From: Hymenobacter nivis
GTDB lineage: Bacteria > Bacteroidota > Bacteroidia > Cytophagales > Hymenobacteraceae
DNA: 64,000 nucleotides
NCBI RefSeq assembly: GCF_003149515.1
Contig: NZ_CP029145.1
Location: forward strand, 4,030,001-4,094,000
Direction: 5' to 3'
The position numbers were made by a program, and so were the translations under genes. Below, in pieces: positions 1 to 9,031 of this stretch; the stretch's first letter is position 1; the number at the start of each line of letters is the position of its first letter. The notes beneath the pieces were generated by a model. That model did not search any database. It had not been told where the DNA came from and worked only from the letters and a program-made list of their open reading frames with translations.

Positions 1-59
1 CCACGGCCCACAATTAGCTCGCGGGTTGCGTACAGGGCGTTGGGGTCGAGGACAGGCAT
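1..59 (-). CDS. 5' end of an unidentified gene (partial)
   Basis: An ATG at 59-57 on the minus strand opens a frame that runs off the window edge and begins MPVLDPNALYATRELIVGR. The frame has the codon usage of its neighbours and lies directly behind the terminator of the upstream gene, which is where a new gene would start. Only 19 residues are visible, and they are too few to assign a family or to exclude a chance frame. Confidence 0.45.
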   Translation of the reverse strand, partial: MPVLDPNALYATRELIVGR

Positions 60-72
60 GGGAAAAGAAAAT

Positions 73-125
73 AAAAAAAGCCGCCTGCCCCACCGCAACC
101 CGGAAGGTAGCGCGCGGGCAGGCGG
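73..125 (-). terminator. Rho-independent terminator of the outer-membrane protein gene
   Basis: A 10-bp GC-rich stem (81-90 pairs with 116-125) is followed on the minus strand by a run of seven T. It lies 20 bp past the stop codon of the gene at 145-849. Confidence 0.8.
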
Positions 126-144
126 CGGTGGGGGCCCAGCCGGC

Positions 145-849
145 CTATTGGGTGAAGCCCAGGCCCAGGTACACCTGGAAGGTTTGGTTGTGCAAGTTGC
201 TGCTCGACAGGTCGGCCACCTTGTTGTTGCCGTACTTTATCGACACGCCGTCCTTGTATACATTGCCCAGGCCCAGGTCGTAGCGCACGCCGATGCGGGC
301 GGGGCCCACGCGGCCCTCAAAGCCGGCCACGGCGCCGTAATCAAGCGCATTGAAGCCGCCGGCGGACAGGGCAAGGTCCTGGTCGTACACCCGGGCGTTG
401 GTCAGCAGCGACACCTGCGGGCCGATGTGGAAGCTCAGGTTCTTGGTGAAGTTGGCTACGTACAGGATGGGCAGCTGCAAGTAGTTCAAGCGGGTGGTGC
501 GCTGGCTTTCGTTATAGCTGGGGCCCCCCACCGAGTTGAAGTTGGCGATGTAGCCTTTGCGCGTGTACAGTAGCTCGATCTGCACGGACGACGTCTGGTT
601 GAAGCCAAACTGGCCGTATACGCCGCCGTGGAAAGCGTTGAGGGAGGTGGGCCCGAGCAAGTCCTTGCCGCCGCCGTAAAGGTTGCTCAGATTATAGCCG
701 CCCTTGATGCCGAAGCCGGTGTTGCGCGAGTCGGTGACGGCGCCGCCGGTGTAGTCCTTCGAGGAAAGGTCGCCGCCGGCGCGGGCCTGGGCCATAGCCG
801 CCGGGGCCGCCGCGACGCCCAGCATAAGCGTGAGGAGAAGATTTTTCAT
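145..849 (-). CDS. Outer-membrane beta-barrel protein, PorT-like
   Basis: The product is 234 residues and begins with a clear Sec signal peptide (MKNLLLTLMLGVAAAPAAMA, cleavage expected after AQA). The mature part has alternating hydrophobic/polar strands, a GIKGGYNLSNL segment early and a C-terminal strand ending in aromatic/small residues (VYLGLGFTQ), as in the PorT/OmpW-like outer-membrane beta-barrel family (outer_beta-barrel_2) common in Bacteroidota. It would sit in the outer membrane; its ligand or structural role is not evident. It appears to be a single-gene transcript with its own terminator. The family call rests on sequence character and is not an alignment. Confidence 0.75.
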   Translation of the reverse strand: MKNLLLTLMLGVAAAPAAMAQARAGGDLSSKDYTGGAVTDSRNTGFGIKGGYNLSNLYGGGKDLLGPTSLNAFHGGVYGQFGFNQTSSVQIELLYTRKGYIANFNSVGGPSYNESQRTTRLNYLQLPILYVANFTKNLSFHIGPQVSLLTNARVYDQDLALSAGGFNALDYGAVAGFEGRVGPARIGVRYDLGLGNVYKDGVSIKYGNNKVADLSSSNLHNQTFQVYLGLGFTQ

Positions 850-990
850 AGATAAGGGAACAGATAAAGTGGTAGAAAACAGCGGTCCCGGCGGGGCCGC
901 ACATCGGGTATCGACGAGGCCCTATACTTCGCCCCGCCCAGAAAGTTGCCCGCCGGGGCCCCGGGGGCCTAAAAATCCGCGGGCCGGTGC

Positions 991-998
991 TACCTTTG
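991..998 (+). promoter_or_regulatory. -7 promoter box (TACCTTTG) of the tRNA-Val gene
   Basis: TACCTTTG matches the Bacteroidota -7 consensus TAnnTTTG and lies 33 bp upstream of the mature tRNA. No good -33 TTG is seen at the usual spacing. The same octamer precedes the tRNA-Gly gene at 53444-53451, which supports the call. Confidence 0.55.
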
Positions 999-1031
999 CC
1001 CGGCTCGCCACCCTCCGGCGCGGGCGCCTTT

Positions 1032-1106
1032 GGGGTATTAGCTCAGTTGGTTCAGAGTACCACCCTGACACGGTGGGGGTCACTGGTTCGAGCCCAGTAT
1101 GCCTCA
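1032..1106 (+). tRNA. tRNA-Val (GAC)
   Basis: A full cloverleaf can be drawn. The acceptor GGGGTAT pairs with ATGCCTC through two G-U wobbles. The D arm contains AGCTCAGTTGG, the anticodon stem CCACC/GGTGG closes the 7-base loop CTGACAC with anticodon GAC, and the T loop is TTCGAGC. The CCA end is not encoded, since the discriminator A is followed by CAA. A hairpin terminator follows immediately. Confidence 0.93.
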
Positions 1107-1107
1107 C

Positions 1108-1140
1108 AAAAAGCCTTCCCGCCGCGCGGGGAGGCTTTTT
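1108..1140 (+). terminator. Terminator of tRNA-Val
   Basis: AAAAAGCCTTCCC and GGGGAGGCTTTTT form a stem ending in five T, two bases after the tRNA 3' end. Confidence 0.85.
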
Positions 1141-1234
1141 GCATTTGGGCCCCGGCGCTTGGCGTAGCTTGGCGGTGCACCCCAACTGACCACATCCCAG
1201 GGCAATGTTTGAGTTGGTGTGCCTGGTGCTGTCG

Positions 1235-1287
1235 AACGGAGTGGCACTCCGTTTCCGTGCGAAGGCCGAACGGAGTGCCACTCCGTT
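1235..1287 (+). repeat. Pair of 19-bp palindromes (REP-like)
   Basis: Two 19-mers, at 1235-1253 and 1269-1287, each consist of a 9-bp inverted repeat AACGGAGTG/CACTCCGTT around one central base. They differ only in that base (G or C), so each is also the exact reverse complement of the other. The unit can therefore form two small hairpins or one larger one. It lies in the 195-bp gap between the tRNA-Val terminator and the deacetylase gene. Confidence 0.75.
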
Positions 1288-1334
1288 TACAATCCTTCCG
1301 TACTGGCTGTACACTGACCTGAAAATTACTGTAG

Positions 1335-2237
1335 ATGCTGCCCATTGCCTTCGCGCCCAGCTATGCCCACCCGCTGCCGACCGCCCACCGCTTCCCGATG
1401 CTGAAGTACGAGCTGTTGCCCGAGCAGCTGCTGTACGAAGGCACGGCCACGGCGGCCGATTTTTTTGTGCCCACACCGCCACCCGACGCCGATATTCTGC
1501 GGGTGCACGACGCCGGCTATTACCAGCGCCTGCGCCTCGGCCAGCTCACCCGGCAGGAGGAGCGGGTGACGGGTTTTCCATGGTCGCCGGAGCTGTTTGC
1601 GCGCGAAATCACCATCCTCGGTGGCACCATCGAGTGCGCCCGGCGGGCCCTCGTGCACGGCGCAGCGTTCAACATCGCCGGCGGTACCCACCACGCCTTC
1701 CGCGACCGGGGCGAGGGCTTTTGCTTGCTGAACGACCAGGCCGTCGCCGCCGCCTGGCTGCTGGCCAACGGCTTGGCGAAGAAAGTGTTGATTGTGGACC
1801 TGGACGTGCACCAGGGCAACGGTACGGCCGCTATTTTCCAGCACGAGCCGCGCGTGTTCACCTACTCGGTGCACGGGGCCCGCAACTACCCCGGCCGCAA
1901 GGAAACTTCCGACCTCGACCAGCCCCTGCCCGACGGCACCACCGACGCCGAGTACCTCTCCCTACTAGCCGCCACCCTAGGGCCCCTGGTGGCGCGGGTA
2001 CGTCCCGACTTCGTATTTTACCTGGCCGGCGTGGACGTGCTGGCCACCGACAAGCTCGGCCACCTGGCCCTGAGCCGCGCCGGCTGCCGCCAGCGCGACG
2101 AGCTGGTGCTCCGCCTGTGCCACGCCCAGGGCCTGCCTGTGGTGGTGTGCATGGGCGGCGGCTACTCCGCCCACATCGCCGACATCGTGGAAGCCCACGC
2201 CAATACGTTTCGGGCGGCCGCCGGCCTGTGGGGCTGA
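1335..2237 (+). CDS. Histone deacetylase family zinc amidohydrolase
   Basis: The 300-residue product belongs to the arginase/deacetylase fold family (AcuC/AphA/HDAC), which removes acetyl groups from lysines or small acetylated amines. The diagnostic residues are visible: the catalytic His pair in GGTHHAF (119-120), the metal-binding DxH in IVDLDVHQGNG (about 157/159), a second metal Asp in YLAGVDVL (234) and the C-terminal GGGYS. Length is typical for the bacterial single-domain form. The cytoplasmic substrate is unknown. The gene stands alone between a tRNA and a palindromic repeat, so the context gives no pathway. Confidence 0.9.
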   Translation: MLPIAFAPSYAHPLPTAHRFPMLKYELLPEQLLYEGTATAADFFVPTPPPDADILRVHDAGYYQRLRLGQLTRQEERVTGFPWSPELFAREITILGGTIECARRALVHGAAFNIAGGTHHAFRDRGEGFCLLNDQAVAAAWLLANGLAKKVLIVDLDVHQGNGTAAIFQHEPRVFTYSVHGARNYPGRKETSDLDQPLPDGTTDAEYLSLLAATLGPLVARVRPDFVFYLAGVDVLATDKLGHLALSRAGCRQRDELVLRLCHAQGLPVVVCMGGGYSAHIADIVEAHANTFRAAAGLWG

Positions 2238-2259
2238 GTTAGGGCCCTAGGAAACTGGC

Positions 2260-2395
2260 TATACTCGTCACGAAGTAGGGTGCGGGGCTTGTCCCCGCTC
2301 GTCGTTGAACGAAAGCCGACTGAACCGTTTAAGGACGGGCGGGGACAAGCCCCGCACCCTACTTCGTTTTCGCATTCTACTTCGTGAGCAGTATA
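2260..2395 (+). repeat. 136-bp palindromic MITE-like element, copy 1
   Basis: The ends are TATACTCGTCACGAAG and CTTCGTGAGCAGTATA, with longer internal arms (AGTAGGGTGCGGGGCTTG and its complement) that make the whole element one imperfect hairpin. A second copy of exactly the same length lies at 61034-61169. Both ends can be read as TACTCGTC.. flanked by a TA dinucleotide, which suggests a TA target duplication as in IS630/Tc1-type MITEs. It contains no coding frame of its own. It starts 22 bp after the deacetylase stop. Confidence 0.8.
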
Positions 2396-2533
2396 ACCAG
2401 ATATACAGTCCCAGAGTGTGGTGGTGTAATTTCGGGGATGGGGAAATCTGAGTAAAACCAGGCAAGTGCCGTCTTCAGATTCCTCCTTCGCCGGAACGAC
2501 AAAGCCTTATTCGGATAGCCTGTTAGGATCCCC

Positions 2534-2580
2534 AGCGGCCCGGCAGCGGCTGCCACTCGCGTAGCCGCTGCCGGGCCGCT
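2534..2580 (+). repeat. Perfect 18-bp hairpin upstream of the TonB-C gene
   Basis: AGCGGCCCGGCAGCGGCT (2534-2551) and its exact complement (2563-2580) enclose an 11-base loop, 18 bp before the next start codon. There is no T tract, so it is not a standard terminator. It could be a leader structure or another small repeat. Confidence 0.7.
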
Positions 2581-2598
2581 TGCCGTGTATCTTGCGGC

Positions 2599-3012
2599 AT
2601 GGCTTTTCTCTCCTCATCGCGCCGGTTGGTGCTGGCCGCCAGCGTTTTCCTGGTCGATACCGGTGCCACCGCGGCCCAAACAATGCCGAACGCCTACCAG
2701 GTCGTGCACACGCCTGATTCGGCCAAGGTGTACTTCTACGTCGAGCAAATGCCACAGCTGCCTGGCAAGGCCAGCATTGCGGCGTCCATCCAGCAGGGGG
2801 TGGCCCCGGGTAGCGGCTGCGGCGGCAAGGTGTTCGTGTACTTCGTAGTGGGCCCCAGCGGCACAGTGAAGGACGCCAAAGTCGTTAAAGGTCCGGACGG
2901 CGGCTGCAACGCGGCCGTGCTAGCGGCAGTGCGCAAGCTGCCGCGCTTCCGGGCAGGCCGGCAAAACGGTCAGGCCGTGGCGGTTTCCTACACGGTGCCG
3001 CTTACTTTTTAG
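2599..3012 (+). CDS. Secreted TonB C-terminal-domain protein
   Basis: The 137-residue product has an N-terminal hydrophobic signal segment (residues about 8-26) and a TonB_C-like fold. Recognisable blocks are KVFVYFVVGPSGTVKDAKVV, GGCNAAVLAAVRKLPRF and a final VSYTVPLTF strand. Proteins of this kind resemble the periplasmic domain that contacts TonB-dependent receptors but lack the proline-rich linker, so a direct energy-transducing role is doubtful. The start chosen is the first ATG of the frame and gives a complete signal peptide. It is a single gene, convergent with the polyketide operon. Confidence 0.75.
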   Translation: MAFLSSSRRLVLAASVFLVDTGATAAQTMPNAYQVVHTPDSAKVYFYVEQMPQLPGKASIAASIQQGVAPGSGCGGKVFVYFVVGPSGTVKDAKVVKGPDGGCNAAVLAAVRKLPRFRAGRQNGQAVAVSYTVPLTF

Positions 3013-3041
3013 CCAGTTGCCAGTTGCCAGCCGCCGGGGCC

Positions 3042-3746
3042 CTAACTCGGCCAGATAACCAGCTGCCACCGGAACGCCCAGCGCCAGCGCAGCTCATATT
3101 TTGCCAGGCCGGCTTGGGCCAGCAGCCGCACCCAATCGGCACGGCGGAAAGCGCGGGCCACCGACAGCGGTGCGTCGTGCCGCACCAGGTACGAGCCGCC
3201 GAGCAGCCGCGTCAGGGCCCAGATGCTGCCGTAGGCCATCCAGTGCCGGTGCAGGTCGTTGACGACCACCGCTACCTGCGCCTGCCGGGCCCACTGCCCC
3301 AGCAGGGCCCCCAGCTCGGCATCGGTGAAGTGGTGGCAGAACAGGCTGCACGTCAGCACATCGAAGGCCTCAGCCTGAAATTCAGCCGAGAAAATATCGA
3401 ACTGCTGGTAGCTGATTTCGGGGTAATCGGCGCTTTTGGCGCGGGCGTAATCCAGCATGAATTGGTTGGCGTCGATGCCGACCAGCTCCACCGCCACGCC
3501 GTGCCGGCGGGCCCAGCGGGCCACGTGGCGCAGGGTGTCGCCGCCGCCGCTGCCCAGGTCGGCCACGCGCAGGGCCCGGCCCGCGGGGAAGCGGGGCCGC
3601 AGCCGGGCCAGCGCGTCCAGTACCGGCTGGTAGCCACCCAGCCAGGTATTGATGACTTCCAGCTCGTCGAGATTGCGGCGCAAATCGTCGGAGGCCAGCG
3701 TCAGGTCGTCCATCAGCTCGGGGCCGGGCGCTCGGTCATTTAACAT
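3042..3746 (-). CDS. SAM-dependent methyltransferase of the type III PKS operon
   Basis: This is a 234-residue class I methyltransferase. Motif I is VADLGSGGGDTLRHVA (about 61-76), followed by an acidic residue in ELVGIDAN that would bind the SAM ribose, and a motif IV-like FDVLTCSLFCHHF. It is the last gene of a minus-strand trio, 31 bp after the polyketide synthase stop, so it probably methylates the product of that enzyme. This resembles in composition the Streptomyces srsABC set (type III PKS, methyltransferase, flavin hydroxylase) for methylated phenolic lipids; that analogy is inference. O- versus C-methylation cannot be told. Confidence 0.85.
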   Translation of the reverse strand: MLNDRAPGPELMDDLTLASDDLRRNLDELEVINTWLGGYQPVLDALARLRPRFPAGRALRVADLGSGGGDTLRHVARWARRHGVAVELVGIDANQFMLDYARAKSADYPEISYQQFDIFSAEFQAEAFDVLTCSLFCHHFTDAELGALLGQWARQAQVAVVVNDLHRHWMAYGSIWALTRLLGGSYLVRHDAPLSVARAFRRADWVRLLAQAGLAKYELRWRWAFRWQLVIWPS

Positions 3747-3777
3747 TTAGCAGGCATTATGTAACACGCGCTTTTTG

Positions 3778-4977
3778 CTATTCGGCCGCCACGAGCGCGG
3801 CGGCAACTGGCTCCCCTTCCATCGAACGGACAGCCTTTTCGTTGTTAACTGTCAATTGATAACTGTCAACTGAAATCTCCAGCAGCATGGCCTCCAGCGT
3901 CAGGCCGGGGCCAAAGGCGAAGCTGAGCACCGGGGCCCCGTGGTCGGCGGGGGTGGCGGCGGCCAGCACATCGCGCAGCACAAACAGCACCGTAGCCGAC
4001 GACATGTTGCCGTAGTCGCGCAGCACGCGGTAGGCGAAGCGATTATCGTCGTGGCTCAGGTCCAGGGCCTGCTCAATGGTCTCCAGGATCTTGCGCCCGC
4101 CGGGGTGGATGGCGAAGTGGTGAATGTCGGCGCGCCGCACCGGCAGGGTTGACAGCAGCTGCTCCGTGAGCCGCCCAATGCCACGCTGGATGAGCTTGGG
4201 TACGTAGCTGCTCAACGTCATCTCAAACCCAAAATCGTTGATGTGCCAGGCCATGTCGGCGTGCCCATCAGGCTCCAGGCCGCAATGAAACGCGGTGAGG
4301 GCCAGGCTGGGGGCCCCGTCGGGCAGCGGCTGGCCCTGCACCAGGCACGCCGCCGCGCCGTCGCCAAACAGTGCGTTGCTCACCAGGTGGTCGTCTTCGG
4401 CGCTTTTCTGGAAATGCAGTGTGCACAGCTCCACGCTCACCACCAGCACGCGGGCGGCGGGATTAGCGCGGCAGGCGGCATCGGCCAGCTTCAGGGCGTT
4501 CACGGCGGCGTAGCAGCCCATAAAGTTCACGCAGGTGCGCTGCACCGCGGCCGGCAGGCCCAGGGCCTGTACCAGCTCAATGTCGAGCCCCGGGGCGTAC
4601 ATACCCGTGCAGCTCACCGTGATGAGGTGCGTGATGCTGGCCATTTCCAGGCTCGGCACCTGGCGGCGGCAGTCGGCCACGGCGGCCAGGGCCAGCGGCA
4701 GGGCCTCGCGGCGGTACACGGCCATACGCTGCCCTACCGATGGAAATGGATTCAGGCCAGGCGTGTTCGGGAAGAAAGTGTAGTCGCCGTTGGTGCGGCC
4801 GTAGTCGGGCAGTACCGAATAGCGCTGGCTAATGCCCGACACCCGGTACAAGGCCCGGAGCCGGCGGGCGTCGACGTCGCCGAATTCCAGGGCCTGGGCC
4901 ATAAAATCGGCAATTTGTTGCTGCGCGATGCAGTGGGAGGGGTTGGCGGTGCCGATGGCGCCTAAGTAGCTAATCAT
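3778..4977 (-). CDS. Type III polyketide synthase (chalcone/stilbene-synthase superfamily)
   Basis: The 399-residue homodimer-type enzyme condenses a CoA starter with malonyl-CoA units. The Cys-His-Asn triad is visible: Cys155 in NFMGCYAAVNALKLA, His in HFAIHPGGRKILE and Asn in DYGNMSSATVLFVL. The frame stays open upstream, but the ATG at 4977 gives the usual N-terminus (MISYLGAIGTANP) and leaves 74 bp to the upstream gene. The residue after the catalytic Cys is Tyr-Ala-Ala, not the plant FAG, as in bacterial alkylresorcinol/alkylpyrone-type enzymes. Starter unit and product are unknown. The operon partners (FAD oxidoreductase, methyltransferase) suggest a tailored phenolic or pyrone lipid. 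Confidence 0.93.
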   Translation of the reverse strand: MISYLGAIGTANPSHCIAQQQIADFMAQALEFGDVDARRLRALYRVSGISQRYSVLPDYGRTNGDYTFFPNTPGLNPFPSVGQRMAVYRREALPLALAAVADCRRQVPSLEMASITHLITVSCTGMYAPGLDIELVQALGLPAAVQRTCVNFMGCYAAVNALKLADAACRANPAARVLVVSVELCTLHFQKSAEDDHLVSNALFGDGAAACLVQGQPLPDGAPSLALTAFHCGLEPDGHADMAWHINDFGFEMTLSSYVPKLIQRGIGRLTEQLLSTLPVRRADIHHFAIHPGGRKILETIEQALDLSHDDNRFAYRVLRDYGNMSSATVLFVLRDVLAAATPADHGAPVLSFAFGPGLTLEAMLLEISVDSYQLTVNNEKAVRSMEGEPVAAALVAAE

Positions 4978-5051
4978 TGTGCGCAGTTTACGCAAAATAC
5001 GGAAAGCGTGGGGGGAAAAGATTTCGTCCGGCCGGTTTGCCAGCATTTTCC

Positions 5052-6173
5052 TCAGAACGGGGCCCCGTGGGTGCGGCGCATCAGGCCCTGCACGGCGGCG
5101 GGCCAGTGGGCCAGGGCCCGCACCACGGCCTCGCTCAGCACGGGGCCCCCAAACAGGCCCTGCACGGCGCGCCCCACCCGCAGCCGGGTCCCAAACTGCG
5201 CCTGCCACGCCCGGGCGTAGGCCGCTTCCATGGCCGGGCGGCTGGTTTTTTCGGTCAGGAAATCGTGCGCGGCGGCACTGGCCAGGGCCCCGCCGTGCAG
5301 GGCCATGGCCATGCCGTTGCCGCACAGCGGTGTGATGAGGCCGGCCGCGTCGCCGCACATCAGCACGCGCTGCTCCACGGGCTGCTTCGGGGCAAAAGAA
5401 ATCTCGTTGATGACCTCGGGCTGGTCGTACAAAAACTCGGCTTCGTGGAAAATGGCGCGCAGGTGCGGATTTTGGTGCAGCACCGCTTTTTCCATTGCCG
5501 CAATGGTGCCGCCGTGGGCCTTCAAATTATCGCGCGTGGTGAGGTAGCAGAAGCACAGCTTGCCGTCCTCAATGGCCGAAATGCCCGCGTAGCCGGCCCG
5601 GAAGTTGTGCAGCGCAATCACGTCGCGGGCGTGGCCCGGCAGGCGCAGGTGGTACTTCACCCCGAGGTAGGGCGAACGCTGCCGGAAAAACGGCCGCTCC
5701 AGCTGGCGGTCCAGGTTGGCACGCTTGCCGTAGGCTCCCAGCACCACGCGCGGGGCCAGCGCGCGGCCGTCGGCCAGGGCCACCGCGTGGCGGCCCGTGG
5801 CGGCATCAAACGCCACATTGGCCACCGTGGCGGGCAGGTAAAACTGCACGCCCGCCGCCACGGCCTTGTGGTACAGAAATTCGTCCAGCGCGTAGCGGCT
5901 CACCCCGAAGCCGCCTAGGTCCAGCGGGCTGTGCAGCACGCGCCCGGCCGGCGACGACAGCTCGAACCGGCAGATGTTGGCCAGGCCCAGCGGCGCCGGG
6001 TCGGCCCCGAGCCGGGCCAGATAGGGCCGCACCTCGTTGCTGACGTATTCGCCGCACACGCGGTGGAACGGGTAGGCCCGGCGCTCGGCCACCGCCACAG
6101 CGTGGCCGCGCCCGGCCAGGTCTAGGGCCGCGGCCAAACCGGCCAGGCCGCCGCCAATGATGAGAACATCCAC
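5052..6173 (-). CDS. FAD-dependent oxidoreductase, geranylgeranyl-reductase/hydroxylase-like
   Basis: This 373-residue flavoprotein has the Rossmann dinucleotide motif IIGGGLAGLAAALDLA (about 5-20), the second FAD motif CGDAAGLITPLCGNGMAMAL (about 290-310), and an HRVCGEYVS block typical of the geranylgeranyl reductase/aromatic hydroxylase branch. It is the first gene of the three-gene operon with the type III polyketide synthase and methyltransferase and would hydroxylate or reduce the polyketide or its alkyl chain. It lacks obvious membrane segments. The gene is divergent from the T9SS mini-protein across a 189-bp AT-rich gap, which must hold the operon promoter. Exact chemistry cannot be told from sequence. 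Confidence 0.85.
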   Translation of the reverse strand: MDVLIIGGGLAGLAAALDLAGRGHAVAVAERRAYPFHRVCGEYVSNEVRPYLARLGADPAPLGLANICRFELSSPAGRVLHSPLDLGGFGVSRYALDEFLYHKAVAAGVQFYLPATVANVAFDAATGRHAVALADGRALAPRVVLGAYGKRANLDRQLERPFFRQRSPYLGVKYHLRLPGHARDVIALHNFRAGYAGISAIEDGKLCFCYLTTRDNLKAHGGTIAAMEKAVLHQNPHLRAIFHEAEFLYDQPEVINEISFAPKQPVEQRVLMCGDAAGLITPLCGNGMAMALHGGALASAAAHDFLTEKTSRPAMEAAYARAWQAQFGTRLRVGRAVQGLFGGPVLSEAVVRALAHWPAAVQGLMRRTHGAPF

Positions 6174-6362
6174 TCAGCGGGGCGATAAAAAGTAGTGAGT
6201 AATCGGGAAAAGGTTTGATTCCATCAGTAATAATAGCTTTTTCATCAACAACATAGATATTTGGAATTATCTTTGTCAACTAAAATTAATTTCCATCGTT
6301 AACCTCATCAGCCCCTGTGTCATCCACAGCAAGCGGGCCGATTTGCTACCTCGAATTTTTGT

Positions 6363-6755
6363 ATGATGCCACGCTTACTTGTCTTTTCTCTTCTTCTAGC
6401 CCTGGCCACTGGTGGCCTGGCCAGTGGGTTTGCCCCGCCCACGCTGCCCCAGCCCAGCGAGGCCCAGCGCACTACCATGCAGCAAACGCGCCCCGGTCCC
6501 GACGATAAGACGCTGGCCGTGTACCCCAACCCCAGCACCGGCATCGTGCACCTCACCATCAACGGCCAGGAAGGCCGCCGCGTCGAGCTGCAAGTGCTGA
6601 ACGTGATTGGCTCGGTGGTGTATCACGAAACCATGACCGACCTCAACGACCGCGCCACCAAAGTGCTCGACCTGAGCCGCTTCGCCAATGGTTTGTACTA
6701 CGTGAAACTTGAAGGCAACGGCGCTAACCAAATGTGTAAGCTCGTCATCCGCTAA
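6363..6755 (+). CDS. Very small T9SS cargo protein: signal peptide plus sorting domain
   Basis: The 130-residue product has a signal peptide (residues 1-20), a roughly 30-residue proline/glutamine-rich linker, and then a complete type A T9SS C-terminal domain. That domain starts at LAVYPNPSTGIVHLTING and ends GLYYVKLEGNGANQMCKLVIR. Almost nothing lies between the signal peptide and the sorting domain, so there is no recognisable passenger. It would be exported through the Por secretion system to the cell surface or medium. A second ATG at 6366 is an equally good start. A strong terminator follows. Confidence 0.85.
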   Translation: MMPRLLVFSLLLALATGGLASGFAPPTLPQPSEAQRTTMQQTRPGPDDKTLAVYPNPSTGIVHLTINGQEGRRVELQVLNVIGSVVYHETMTDLNDRATKVLDLSRFANGLYYVKLEGNGANQMCKLVIR

Positions 6756-6798
6756 CGATTTCAACGGCGATGCCCCGGTTTTCGTGTGGTAAAGGCAA

Positions 6799-6832
6799 CA
6801 AAAAAGCAGCCTAGCGGGCTGCTTTTTTTGTT
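6799..6832 (+). terminator. Bidirectional terminator
   Basis: AGCAGCC and GGCTGCT enclose a 5-base loop, with A-rich sequence before and seven T after. It separates the T9SS mini-protein from the small convergent frame at 6849 and could serve both strands. Confidence 0.8.
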
Positions 6833-6848
6833 TATGGGGCCAGAGGCC

Positions 6849-6956
6849 TTATTTGCTACGCACCGGCACAGGCACCAGCTTGGGTTGGGGGGCCTGGGCA
6901 GCACGGCGGGCAATGAGGGCGGCAGCGCCTAATAAGCCTAATACGAGGGTCAACAT
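6849..6956 (-). CDS. Small single-span membrane protein (35 residues)
   Basis: The frame from the ATG at 6956 encodes 35 residues: one hydrophobic helix (residues 1-16, LTLVLGLLGAAALIA), then positively charged RR and a proline-rich basic tail. This is the shape of a bitopic inner-membrane miniprotein with a cytoplasmic tail. The frame is open further upstream (to 7055), but that part is polar and unlike a leader. It ends just before the shared terminator. No family was recognised. Short length makes this tentative. Confidence 0.45.
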   Translation of the reverse strand: MLTLVLGLLGAAALIARRAAQAPQPKLVPVPVRSK

Positions 6957-7120
6957 AGCGGCAATGAATGAATAGTGCGAATGAATCAACGGTTCCGCGC
7001 GGGACCGGTGTAGATCGCCCATATAACCCGGGGAACCGGCATTAAGTTGTCCCAAACCAAGTATAAGATTAAGGCCTGGCTAAGGTAGGGGAAATTTGTG
7101 GGGAGCAACAGGATACCGCC

Positions 7121-8485
<1,365 letters not shown>

Positions 8486-8963
8486 GCTAGCTAAAGGTAT
8501 ATCGAACGGTATTCAGGCCGTGGGGCTCGGCCCATCAACGTAATAAAATAGGAAATTTTCCTACAATAATTATATTTTATAGAATAACCTCGCTTCGAAT
8601 TGAAAATTTATGAAAATACTTACCCAAGGGAAAATTAGCCACTTGGCTGCGTAAATGGAGTTTTATTTCTCGTTTTATAAAAAGACCATTCTCAATTTAG
8701 GAATATAAACTTTATAATGGGCTATTGTGCGCATCCTATGCAAGTAATAATTTGTTAAAGTATTGATTGATAGAGTTATGAATTATTGATTGAAAATTAG
8801 AGAAGCGATTGTGAAAACTGATGCTAACCAAGCTAAGTGCTACCGCATCAGTATTACTCTTCTAATAGGGGTGGGGCCATCGTGCCTGCCGTGCTAGCGC
8901 TCACGGGCAGCGGCGGCATTATGCTGGGCCCCGGTGGAGTTGCAGCCAGTTTTTAAAAACCGG
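8486..8963. other. AT-rich intergenic region
   Basis: About 480 bp without a supported gene. From 8540 to about 8830 it is strikingly AT-rich compared with the surrounding GC-rich DNA. I see no tRNA, terminator or convincing sigma54 (-24/-12) site in it. The sudden change of composition could mark an old insertion or a large regulatory region for the response regulator. Confidence 0.6.
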
Positions 8964-9031
8964 CCTCAACAGTACCGGCCGGCCCGGCAACCGCGCCGGT
9001 GTGGTTGCCGGGCCGGCCGGTACTGTTGAGG
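8964..9031 (+). repeat. Perfect 29-bp inverted repeat
   Basis: The 29-base arm 8964-8992 (begins CCTCAACAGTACCGG) is repeated exactly in inverse orientation at 9003-9031 around a 10-base loop. There is no T tract. The right arm overlaps the start of the weak open frame at 9001-9327. Confidence 0.85.

Noticed and set aside
4978..5358. An N-terminal extension of the type III polyketide synthase by about 127 codons.
   Set aside because: The extra part overlaps the FAD oxidoreductase gene, is Arg/Gly/Pro-rich and unlike any synthase N-terminus; the ATG at 4977 gives the conserved start.
7056..7120. A sigma54 (-24/-12) promoter near the response regulator and the small membrane protein.
   Set aside because: No TGGCAC-N5-TTGC-like sequence could be found on either strand in this interval or in 8486-8963.
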